Assembly: GCA_964585575.1 (NCBI GenBank)
Contig: CAZPEM010000019.1
Location: 1 to 31,163 of the forward strand
Direction of reading: 5' to 3'
Length of the DNA stretch: 31,163 bases
From: UBA4655 sp964585575
GTDB lineage: Bacteria > Planctomycetota > Planctomycetia > Pirellulales > UBA1268
Shown here: in pieces, positions 1 to 7,981 of the stretch
Numbering within the stretch: the stretch's first letter is position 1
Layout of the letters: the number at the start of each line of letters is the position of its first letter
Position numbers and translations under genes: made by a program
The notes under the pieces: generated by a model
Seen by the model: only the letters and a program-made list of their open reading frames with translations
Told to the model about the DNA's origin: nothing
Databases searched by the model: none

Positions 1-65
1 CCCAGGATGGGCGCAGCGAGCGTCCGGCGAGCGGCATACGGGCAGCCCCGAACCCGTCACGTTTG
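1..65. repeat. Intergenic repeat copy R1 (dispersed element)
   Basis: This stretch lies downstream of trxA and contains no gene. Positions 3-52 align, same orientation, with 15708-15757 (24 of 28 ungapped matches over 3-30, then weaker gapped similarity). Positions 40-65 read on the minus strand match 10314-10338 on the plus strand, including an exact 17-base core (CGGGTTCGGGGCTGCCC). The loop AGGAT (4-8) is held by CCC/GGG here and by a different paired stem, GGAC/GTCC, in the copy at 15704-15716. The left edge is cut by the window end. Confidence 0.45.
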
Positions 66-108
66 GCAAACACGACGTTTGGCGAGCACGAAACCCGGGC
101 AGCCGCCG

Positions 109-435
109 TCAGGCCTTCGCCTCGTCGAGGGCCTGCTGGAGGCGGGCCTTCGGCTGCACGCCCATGAACTGCTGAACGAGCTGGCCGTTCTTGAAGATCA
201 TGATCGTCGGGATGCTCGAGACGTTGTAGCTCATGGCGACGCGGTTGTTGTCGTCGACATTGACCTTGCCCACCCGGAAGGTGCCCTCGTTCTCCGCGGA
301 AAGCTCCTCGATCGTCGGGCCGATCATCCGGCAGGGGCCGCACCAGGGGGCCCAGAAGTCGACCAGCACCGGCACGGGGGAATCGAGGACCTCACGCTGA
401 AAATTCTCATCGGTGAACTCGAGGGCTTTTCCCAT
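109..435 (-). CDS. trxA: Thioredoxin
   Basis: This is a 108-residue cytoplasmic thioredoxin, a full-length single domain that reduces protein disulfides and is itself recharged by thioredoxin reductase. The active-site WCGPC lies at residues 31-35 after the beta strand VLVDFWAP, and the cis-proline is P76 in SIPTIMIF. The open frame extends much further upstream, but family length and alignment fix the start at ATG 435, preceded by a GGAGAAGAG-like Shine-Dalgarno. A TATAGT -10-like box on the minus strand (496-501) would give a leader of roughly 50 nt. It is divergent from the gene at 539 and shares a compact promoter region with it. Identification is secure; assignment as the main thioredoxin rather than a paralogue is an inference. 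Confidence 0.96.
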   Translation of the reverse strand: MGKALEFTDENFQREVLDSPVPVLVDFWAPWCGPCRMIGPTIEELSAENEGTFRVGKVNVDDNNRVAMSYNVSSIPTIMIFKNGQLVQQFMGVQPKARLQQALDEAKA

Positions 436-495
436 GATGGTCGCTCTTCTCCGGTGGTGGTTCGATCGGCAGCCCGGTGGCCGCCCGTGCGGGGT

Positions 496-503
496 ACTAT
501 AAC
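496..503. promoter_or_regulatory. Overlapping divergent -10 boxes for trxA and the 539 gene
   Basis: The sequence ACTATAAC reads TATAAC on the plus strand (498-503) and TATAGT on the minus strand (496-501). On the plus strand this places initiation near 510, which fits a start at 539 better than the GTG at 506. On the minus strand it fits trxA. No good TTGACA -35 was found on either side, so this is only a candidate. Confidence 0.35.
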
Positions 504-538
504 GCGTGAGGAGCAGCAAGGTCGAGGAGACGCCAGTC

Positions 539-937
539 GTGGCCCGGCACAGGATCGGTCTATCGCAGGCGTGGCAGGTGCGGGAAGCCGAGGGCGACGC
601 GCCGCCCTGCTGGTCGCGATCGTTCGGCCGGCCGACGGGCCTCGAAGCGGCCGATCGGGTGCTCCTCGTGGTCGAGGGGGCGGGCGTCGCAGCCGAGCTC
701 ACCCTCAACGGAATACGGCTGGGCCGTCCATCGGGCTTTGAGCCGCGTTCGGAATTCGACGTCACGTCCCTGCTTCGCCAGCGGAACGAGCTCACGCTGT
801 CGCCGGACGGGGCTCGACCTCCGCCGGATGGCGCGGGAAGCGAGTCGTCGACGCGTGCCGATCGACAGTCTCTTTGGAGTGCGCTCGGCGACGTGAGCCT
901 CGAGATCGTCCCGGCCGCCGACGCGACCATCGCTTGA
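539..937 (+). CDS. Stand-alone GH2-type sugar-binding (jelly-roll) domain protein
   Basis: This encodes a 132-residue protein with no signal peptide or membrane segment. Residues about 40-90 resemble the N-terminal sugar-binding jelly-roll domain of glycoside hydrolase family 2 (beta-galactosidase/glucuronidase): a strand RVLLVVEGAG, then AELTLNGIRLG (the family's WLNG turn), then EFDVTSLLRQRNELTL. The catalytic barrel is absent, so no hydrolase activity is expected; a scaffold or carbohydrate-recognition role is only possible. I chose GTG 539 because GAGGAG lies 9 nt upstream; an in-frame GTG at 506 would add 11 residues but overlaps the likely promoter. Domain similarity was judged by eye. 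Confidence 0.68.
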   Translation: MARHRIGLSQAWQVREAEGDAPPCWSRSFGRPTGLEAADRVLLVVEGAGVAAELTLNGIRLGRPSGFEPRSEFDVTSLLRQRNELTLSPDGARPPPDGAGSESSTRADRQSLWSALGDVSLEIVPAADATIA

Positions 938-1088
938 CGGACTGTCGCTCGATCGTTACGAACACGCTTGAGGCGGAGCAGTTGTCGCGCGGAACTGCCC
1001 GAGCCTCCTCGAATCGGCCGCAGCCGATTCGCTTTCTCGACGTTTCACTTCATCGACGTTTTTCATCGCGCGATCTTCGGAGGTCATC

Positions 1089-1316
1089 ATGTCGGTCGTT
1101 CGAGTCGGAAGCACGGGCAGCTACGCGGAAGGCTGGGATTTCGTGTTCGGTTCCGGAAAGACGCAGCAACGCGCGACGAAGACGAAGGGCCGTGCGGCCG
1201 CGGGAAAGAAGGCCCGGAAGTCGCCCACGAAGGCCGCCGCCGGCAAGGCCGCCGGCAAGTCGAGGACCACGGCGAGAAAAGTCGCCCAAAAGAAGAAGGC
1301 GACCAAGCGGGGCTGA
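1089..1316 (+). CDS. Small basic protein with Lys/Ala-rich tail
   Basis: This encodes a 75-residue protein in two parts. The first ~23 residues (MSVVRVGSTGSYAEGWDFVF) look folded. The rest is a low-complexity tail of Lys, Ala, Arg, Thr and Gly resembling histone H1 or bacterial H1-like tails. GGAGG lies 7 nt before the ATG, which supports real translation. I recall similar small planctomycete proteins with an MSVVRVG start and a Lys-rich tail, but no function is known to me. The charge suggests nucleic acid or ribosome binding, which is inference. It is convergent with the sigma factor gene, whose stop lies 83 nt away. Confidence 0.75.
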   Translation: MSVVRVGSTGSYAEGWDFVFGSGKTQQRATKTKGRAAAGKKARKSPTKAAAGKAAGKSRTTARKVAQKKKATKRG

Positions 1317-1399
1317 ACGAGAGCCGCGGCCGAACGCCGCCAACGTGGCAGCGAAGACGCGAGGCAGCCCCGAGCACTCCCGTTTGACCCGCGGCGGCT

Positions 1400-2992
<1,593 letters not shown>

Positions 2993-3097
2993 GGCGGCGT
3001 CCGGAGGAGGTGGCGAAGCGGGGTTCGAGGCGACGGGATCGAATGGGGCAGATGCCGTGCCGAATCCGTCGCGGCGGCCCGCGAAAAGCCATGGACT

Positions 3098-3119
3098 CCG
3101 GCTGAAGCCGGCGTTTTTT
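3098..3119 (+). terminator. Terminator-like hairpin with T6 run
   Basis: CCGGCT-GA-AGCCGG forms a 6-bp GC stem at 3098-3111, followed by CG and six T at 3114-3119. On the plus strand it has the form of an intrinsic terminator, yet it lies between divergent genes with no plus-strand gene just upstream. On the minus strand it would sit in the sigma factor leader, followed by a short TTTT at 3084-3087. It may be a barrier to read-through, a leader structure or chance; the 2-nt loop is tight. Confidence 0.35.
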
Positions 3120-3325
3120 GGGGTTTTTTCCCGATCCAGGCGTCTTCGGCGACAGGCTTCGGGAACGCCGGTGTCGCCCCCGGGCGGCAGTGTCGGGCGA
3201 CGGTTGTCGTCCGCGGGCGACACGCGATCCGAAATCGGGGGGGAGGCCGAAGCCCGTCCCGGCAGTCTGCTCCGTCGGCCGTTTCGGGCCGGAATTCGGC
3301 CTCTCGGGGAACGAAGGGGGAACCC

Positions 3326-3331
3326 TATACT
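3326..3331 (+). promoter_or_regulatory. Candidate -10 box (TATACT) for the 3371 gene
   Basis: TATACT lies 39 nt before the ATG at 3371, giving a plausible leader of about 33 nt. The same hexamer occurs before guaA (16611-16616). No recognisable -35 is seen at the expected distance. Confidence 0.35.
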
Positions 3332-3370
3332 CCGCTTGAGAGTCCCGCCCAGACCCGCACGGAGCCTGTC

Positions 3371-5038
3371 ATGGAGTACGTCCCCGTCGTCGTCATCGCG
3401 GTTGTCATTCTGACGGGCATCGTGGCGCTGGCCATGGGTTTCCGTGGCTGGCACCCGGCGAACACCGTCAGCGCCTGGCTCGTGCTGCTCGCGTCGTGCG
3501 GATTCCTGGCGCTCGCCGGCATCCGCGGACAGAGCGAGCGGGCCTGGGCGAGCCTGCTACGGGGCTGGGAGTCGAAGGTGCTCGAGGTCCGCGACGCGGT
3601 TCGCGCCGACCCGCGGGGCACGGCTGGTCTGCAGCCGCTCGGGGACTGCTCCCTCGACGCGCTTCAGAACTGCCCGCTCACGACGCTCGAGTCGAAGCAG
3701 GCCGAATGGACCCGCGCGCTCGATCGGGTGAACTCCTGGCGTGGAAGATTCTGGAAGCAGGTCGCTTTCGTGCCGCCTTCGGTGCGGGACGACGAGGTCG
3801 GGCCCGGACGGATCACGATCGCCGAACCGGAGAAGCCGGCGATCGCGGAAGGGGCCGAACTGTTTCTGTTCGACGCCAAGCCGCCCGACGACGGTGGCAA
3901 GTTCATCGGTGGATTCCGCGTGACGCAGGTCAACGGCAACCAACTTTCGGTGCTCCCGCTCGGTCCCGTCGAGAAACGCGATCGTGAGGTCTGGCAGGCG
4001 GCGCACGAGGAAGTCGTCGCCTATGAGAACCTGCCGTTCGACCGCTGGATGGCCTTCCATCGCACCCGCCGCGACGCCGATGCGACGGTCATTCCGGAGC
4101 CGAAGAAGCAGGTGCCCGAGATCGGCCGGCTTCGCGAGGACGTCGAGCGGCACGATTTTCCGGAGGAGCTGATCTCACCGGCAGGAGAGAGCGACTCGAG
4201 CCCGTTCCCGGAGGATCCCGACGTTCCACCGCCGGGCGTCGATTGGGCCACGCTCGAGTTCGCAGAGGATTTCGACTGGATGCCCGAGGGGAGCGACGGC
4301 AGTCCGGCGACGGGAACGGTCCGGTTCAAGGCCGGTGAGAAGGTTTCGGCGTTTCCCGCCCGCGAGGTCGCCCAGCTGCGAAAGGCCGGAGCGGAGTTCA
4401 AGCACGCCTGGTCGATCCCGCCGGGGATGTTCTGGGCCGAGGTGGAGTTCAGCGAGGGGTATGCGCACGAGCGGGAAGGGGCGGATGCGATCGAGTTCGC
4501 CGCCGGAGACGTGGTGCGGCTCCCGCTCTCGGACGCCGAAAAACTCGCCAAGGACGGCAAGCTCGCCATCAAGCGGCGGTTCTACCGGCGGCCGCTCAAT
4601 GCCGCCGGGACGGCGCTCCGCGGGGGGGCGGCGGTGGACCGTGCCGGCCGGCCGACGACGGAAGGTGGAATCGCGATCAATGCGATCGGCATTTTTCGGC
4701 TGACCGAGCTGCTGCAGAAGCGGATCGAGGCCATCAAGAAGAACGAGAAGGAGGTCGTCGATGCCCACGACGCTTCCAAGCGGCAGCTCATGGAGCTCGA
4801 ACGCGTCAAGGGACGACTCGAGAATGATCTCGGCAACTGGTCGGGGGACGTGGCCGCGGCGAAGAAACTCGAGCAGGAGGCGGCGAGGCGGTTCGAGGCC
4901 GCCCGCGCGTCGCTCGAGACGAGCGAACGGGCGATCGTGGAGCTGGGGGCGAGGCTTCGAAAGCTCACGTCGACGCTCGCCACCGAAGTGGACCGTCGGA
5001 CCCCGCCGCCGACATCGCCGCCTTCCGCGGGCGGCTGA
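3371..5038 (+). CDS. Membrane-anchored coiled-coil protein of unknown function
   Basis: This encodes a 555-residue protein I cannot assign to a named family. Two hydrophobic helices (about 4-23 and 33-51) anchor the N-terminus. A long acidic soluble region follows, including a DPDVPPPGVDW stretch near residue 285 and repeated phrases such as EVEFSEGYA and LEFAEDFDW that suggest small beta modules. Residues about 450-545 are Lys/Glu/Leu-rich with heptad character (KRIEAIKKNEKEV onward), a probable coiled coil, ending in a Pro-rich tail. This resembles a structural or envelope-organising protein, which is inference. ATG 3371 is the natural start just before the first helix. The stop lies inside a 55-bp block duplicated across the assembly gap; both copies keep the same stop, so the C-terminus should be reliable. 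Confidence 0.85.
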   Translation: MEYVPVVVIAVVILTGIVALAMGFRGWHPANTVSAWLVLLASCGFLALAGIRGQSERAWASLLRGWESKVLEVRDAVRADPRGTAGLQPLGDCSLDALQNCPLTTLESKQAEWTRALDRVNSWRGRFWKQVAFVPPSVRDDEVGPGRITIAEPEKPAIAEGAELFLFDAKPPDDGGKFIGGFRVTQVNGNQLSVLPLGPVEKRDREVWQAAHEEVVAYENLPFDRWMAFHRTRRDADATVIPEPKKQVPEIGRLREDVERHDFPEELISPAGESDSSPFPEDPDVPPPGVDWATLEFAEDFDWMPEGSDGSPATGTVRFKAGEKVSAFPAREVAQLRKAGAEFKHAWSIPPGMFWAEVEFSEGYAHEREGADAIEFAAGDVVRLPLSDAEKLAKDGKLAIKRRFYRRPLNAAGTALRGGAAVDRAGRPTTEGGIAINAIGIFRLTELLQKRIEAIKKNEKEVVDAHDASKRQLMELERVKGRLENDLGNWSGDVAAAKKLEQEAARRFEAARASLETSERAIVELGARLRKLTSTLATEVDRRTPPPTSPPSAGG

Positions 5039-5065
5039 TCGTTCGCGGGCGGTGCAAACCGGGGC
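5011..5065. repeat. 55-bp block, left copy, abutting the gap
   Basis: These 55 bases end exactly where the N run begins and are identical to 5166-5220, which begin exactly where it ends. An exact repeat touching both gap edges is the signature of two contigs that overlap by one assembly k-mer rather than of a biological repeat. The stop of the 3371 gene (5036-5038) lies inside it. Confidence 0.95.
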
Positions 5066-5165
5066 NNNNNNNNNNNNNNNNNNNNNNNNNNNNNNNNNNN
5101 NNNNNNNNNNNNNNNNNNNNNNNNNNNNNNNNNNNNNNNNNNNNNNNNNNNNNNNNNNNNNNNNN
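5066..5165. other. Assembly gap (100 N)
   Basis: A run of exactly 100 N, the conventional size for a gap of unknown length. Because the flanks are the same 55 bases, the gap is probably zero-length and the flanks should be merged. The merged sequence would leave 48 nt between the stop of the 3371 gene and the stop of btaB. Confidence 0.97.
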
Positions 5166-5220
5166 GACATCGCCGCCTTCCGCGGGCGGCTGATCGTTCG
5201 CGGGCGGTGCAAACCGGGGC
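5166..5220. repeat. 55-bp block, right copy, abutting the gap
   Basis: Exact copy of 5011-5065 (see that entry). Any reading frame through this copy and the Ns is an artefact. Confidence 0.95.
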
Positions 5221-5225
5221 TTTTC

Positions 5226-5248
5226 GGCCGATGAAAACGCATCAGGCC
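5226..5248. other. Hairpin between convergent genes
   Basis: GGCCGATG (5226-5233) pairs with CATC-a-GGCC (5240-5248), giving 8 bp with one bulged A and a loop AAAACG. It overlaps the btaB stop (5242-5244). On the plus strand it is followed only by a short TTT, so it is a weak terminator candidate for the 3371 gene once the gap is merged. Confidence 0.3.
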
Positions 5249-5970
5249 TTTCGGCCGACGAAGACATAGTAGGGCGCGCGGAGGAGCGGCACATAGGGCA
5301 GCCGCGCGAGCCGCTCCTCCAGCCGCATGGTCTCGAACCGCCGCTGCAGAAACGCCAGATGGTCCGCCGACGGAAAAACGTTGTCGGTCGCGAACCACAC
5401 CGGCCAGAGCGAGCGGCAGAGCCATCCGTGTCGCCGGAGGCCGGCGGCTGGATGCTTCTGCGACACGTAGAAGTCGACCACGCCGACATGGCCGCCCTGC
5501 TTCAGCATGGCCCGGGCGTTGTCGATGGCGTCGTACCACGGCGGGATCATCGTGAGGGAGTAGGAGAACGTGACGACGTCGGCCTGCCCTCCGGGCGGCC
5601 GGAAGGTCGTCGCATCGGCTTCCACGCATTCCACGTTCGTCCACCCGCGGGCACGGCATCGATCGCGGGCGACCGCCAGCAGCGACGACGAGAGATCCAC
5701 CACGTACACCCGCTCGAGTCGCGAGATCTCCGGGCCGAAATTCTCGAGGTTCGCGCCCGTGCCACCCCCGAGGTCCACCCAAACGCCCCCCTCCGGCTTC
5801 GGCAGGGCGGCCCAAAGCTCCTCACGGCCCTTGAGTAGACGGCGGCGGAAGTCGTCGTAGTCCTCCGCCTGACCGCCGTAGAAGCTCTCCATCCGTTCGG
5901 CGTGGCTCCCGCCACGGACCGGCTTGAACGCCATCTGGGCGAGGATCTTGAGGTCGGACCAGAGACCCAC
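5242..5970 (-). CDS. btaB: BtaB-like SAM-dependent N-methyltransferase (betaine lipid synthesis)
   Basis: This 242-residue class I methyltransferase is predicted to add three methyl groups to diacylglyceryl-homoserine, giving the betaine lipid DGTS at the cytoplasmic membrane. The SAM-binding glycine motif DLGGGTGAN is near residue 66, followed by the acidic strand end VYVVDLSSS and the late motif VVTFSYSLTMIPPW. An N-terminal segment with MESFYGGQAEDYDDFR is typical of this group. I chose GTG 5970 because AGGAG lies 8 nt upstream; a TTG at 5988 has no such site. It lies 32 nt after btaA on the same strand, and that partnership is the main reason for BtaB over a generic methyltransferase. Confidence 0.88.
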   Translation of the reverse strand: MGLWSDLKILAQMAFKPVRGGSHAERMESFYGGQAEDYDDFRRRLLKGREELWAALPKPEGGVWVDLGGGTGANLENFGPEISRLERVYVVDLSSSLLAVARDRCRARGWTNVECVEADATTFRPPGGQADVVTFSYSLTMIPPWYDAIDNARAMLKQGGHVGVVDFYVSQKHPAAGLRRHGWLCRSLWPVWFATDNVFPSADHLAFLQRRFETMRLEERLARLPYVPLLRAPYYVFVGRKA

Positions 5971-6002
5971 GGGAGCGACTCCTGGCAACGGCTGCGAAAC
6001 CG

Positions 6003-7190
6003 TCAGAGCTTGAGATCGGCGATCGCGAAACTGCCGTAGGTGTGCACGCGGTCGCGTTCATGGAGCCGCTTCGCGAGATCGGTGTGGAAGTGGAGCAGCT
6101 CCTTCGTCCGCCTGGTGCGACCGTCGACGTTGACCCGCACTTCCTGCACGAAATCGGTGTTGAATCCACCGCTCCGCCAGATGGCGCGGGCGTTCGGAGC
6201 GGCCCGATTCACGATCGCCTGCCATTCGCTCTCGAGGAGCGGAAAGAAATGGTCGCTCAGCCAGTCCATGTGGTCGAGAAGCACATACCGCGAGATGCTG
6301 CCCTGGTGTCCCTCGAGAAATGCCTGGACGGAGGCGGTGTGCGTCGAGACACGGTCGACGAGGCCCCCCTTGAGCCGCTCGAAATTGTCGGCGACGAGGT
6401 ATTCCGGACAGCATTCGCGGGTGTAGCGGCCGTTGATGTAGAGCCGCCAGAAGTAGTTGTCCTTCATCGGAAGCTTGACGAACACCCCTTCGATGCAGTC
6501 CTGGATGAACCGCGCGAGGTCGCCCGAGTAGGTGGCCTCGATCTGCCTCCGCTGCGCCAGCGGCACGCCGAGCATCGACATCGTCGTGTCGCGGTTGAGC
6601 AGGAACTTCAGGAAACCGCTGAAGTTGTCCCGGACGTGTCGTTCGTAGATGGCCCGCTGCTCGTCGAGCGAATCGGCCTCCAGCAGGGCCTCGAGATGTG
6701 GCCGCACCTTGATGATTCGGTCGGTGTAGAGCTTCGCGAGCCGGGCGAAAAAACCCGACGTCCCGCGGAAGTAAAACGACCGCGTGGGGTGGTCGAACCA
6801 CTTGATCTTCGCGTCCCAGAACCCGCGCGACCACTCCGGCAGGAGGGCTCGCAGCTTCTGCTCGTAGATCCGTCTCGCACCCGGCAGCCGGCCCTCGCCG
6901 AACATCTTGAAGAAGTCGCCGAACTCGAGCGACTTGATGCCGGCCCTCTTCAGGTCGAGCAGCGCGTTCTGCCGCGGATTCATGTCGACGGCGTAGACGT
7001 GTGCCGGCCCGCAGAGGGCGTAGTCGAGCGCGTTGCAGCCCGCCGACGTGATCACGAGGATCGCGTCGGAAGGGCCGATCTGGAGGGCCTCCCGGTCGAG
7101 CCTCGGATCCTCCCAGCAGGTGTTGTAGACGAGGTTGTTCCGATGAACCGTGTTGAAGATGCGGCGGCTCATCCAGTCGAAAATTGACAT
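6003..7190 (-). CDS. btaA: BtaA, SAM:diacylglycerol 3-amino-3-carboxypropyltransferase
   Basis: This 395-residue enzyme transfers the 3-amino-3-carboxypropyl group of SAM to diacylglycerol, the first step to DGTS. Hallmarks are YNTCWEDPRLDREAL (about 22-36), the SAM-site strand and loop LVITSAGCNALDYAL (about 45-59) and VYAVDMNPRQNALL (about 65-78). Further family-like segments are SFYFRGTSGFFA and the C-terminal HMDWLSDHF. Length suits bacterial BtaA. The ATG at 7190 has only a weak upstream AGCAAG, but it begins the conserved region. A TAGACT -10-like box (minus strand, 7231-7236) would give a leader of about 35 nt, so the pair may have its own promoter although guaB and the 7267 gene lie upstream in the same direction. 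In Rhodobacter and Sinorhizobium this pathway replaces phospholipids under phosphate limitation. Confidence 0.94.
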   Translation of the reverse strand: MSIFDWMSRRIFNTVHRNNLVYNTCWEDPRLDREALQIGPSDAILVITSAGCNALDYALCGPAHVYAVDMNPRQNALLDLKRAGIKSLEFGDFFKMFGEGRLPGARRIYEQKLRALLPEWSRGFWDAKIKWFDHPTRSFYFRGTSGFFARLAKLYTDRIIKVRPHLEALLEADSLDEQRAIYERHVRDNFSGFLKFLLNRDTTMSMLGVPLAQRRQIEATYSGDLARFIQDCIEGVFVKLPMKDNYFWRLYINGRYTRECCPEYLVADNFERLKGGLVDRVSTHTASVQAFLEGHQGSISRYVLLDHMDWLSDHFFPLLESEWQAIVNRAAPNARAIWRSGGFNTDFVQEVRVNVDGRTRRTKELLHFHTDLAKRLHERDRVHTYGSFAIADLKL

Positions 7191-7266
7191 GCTTGCTGAC
7201 ACTTTCGGCGGCGGTCTGGTCGGGACGCAGAGTCTATCAACACCGCCGAAACCCGGCGAGCGTGCG

Positions 7267-7959
7267 TCACGGCAGCAGGAACACCGCGCCCGTGATCGTC
7301 GCCGCTTCCAGTGCCAGTCCCCGGCCGCTGATCGGCACGGCCGGACAGGTCCACGGGGCACAGTTGCCCGGTCGGTAATGGCCCAGCGGGTAGACGCACT
7401 CCCAGGGCAGCTCCACGCCCATCTTGTAGGGCAGGATCGGCAGCGTCACGAAGAAATGGGCTCCAGAGAGGAAAACGTCGGGAATGAAGCCCCGCGAATG
7501 GCCGTGCCGCTCCAGGTTCCACTGCTCGAAATAGAGCGGCTTGTGGCAGTAGCCGGCCGCCTTCCAGGTGAACGTCGTCGTCGCGAACCGGCGCGGGGCG
7601 AAGGTCTCCCCTGTCAGCCGACACTCGCACGGATAGTCGTTGCCCGGCCGGCCCCCCACCCTGATGTCGAGGTCGATCGCGGAGAGGGTGTCGGCCCGCA
7701 GTTTCCCGAGCGCCACCCGGCACGCCCCGTCCGCCTCCTTGCATGCCCCGGACTCGACGGACGCATCCGCATCGCTGACAGCCGATTCCGGCTCGCTCTC
7801 CGCCGCGACCTTCACGACGACGTTCGATTCGCCGCTCGCATCGTCCTGCCAGCGGCCGGCACCCGGGCTCAATCGACTCCATTCCGCCGCCGTGGCCGTG
7901 CAGCACGTGGCCGTCCAGCACGACGCAACGATGCCGATCACCACCCAGGCACTCACCAT
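7267..7959 (-). CDS. Exported conserved hypothetical protein with Cys motifs
   Basis: This encodes a 230-residue protein. Residues 1-25 form a signal peptide or anchor (MVSAWVVIGIVAS onward, ending TATAAEW). A variable acidic stretch follows, then a conserved-looking C-terminal half with GYCHKPLYFEQWNLERHGHS, a PILPYKMGVELPWECVYPLGHYRPGNC segment read in two parts, and a hydrophobic end (LEAATITGAVFLLP). I recall this HKPLYFE...NLERxGHS pattern from exported planctomycete proteins of unknown function, but cannot name a domain. The Cys pairs could form disulfides or bind a ligand. The ATG at 7959 follows guaB by 22 nt, so the two are probably co-transcribed. Confidence 0.8.
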   Translation of the reverse strand: MVSAWVVIGIVASCWTATCCTATAAEWSRLSPGAGRWQDDASGESNVVVKVAAESEPESAVSDADASVESGACKEADGACRVALGKLRADTLSAIDLDIRVGGRPGNDYPCECRLTGETFAPRRFATTTFTWKAAGYCHKPLYFEQWNLERHGHSRGFIPDVFLSGAHFFVTLPILPYKMGVELPWECVYPLGHYRPGNCAPWTCPAVPISGRGLALEAATITGAVFLLP

Positions 7960-7981
7960 CGGTCCGGCAGCCCGGCGACGC

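Larger units (their letters stand above)
2993..3370. other. Divergent intergenic spacer (378 bases)
   Basis: No coding sequence is supported here, although frames stay open because of base composition. It separates the divergent sigma factor gene and the 3371 gene, and holds a hairpin with a T-run (3098-3119) and a TATACT -10 candidate for the plus-strand gene. If the sigma factor promoter lies near 3325 on the other strand (TATAGG), its mRNA would have a leader of about 320 nt containing the hairpin. Confidence 0.5.

Noticed and set aside
4175..5240. Open frames reading through the N run on either strand.
   Set aside because: They depend on unknown bases and on the duplicated 55-bp flank, and overlap the 3371 gene; they are assembly artefacts.
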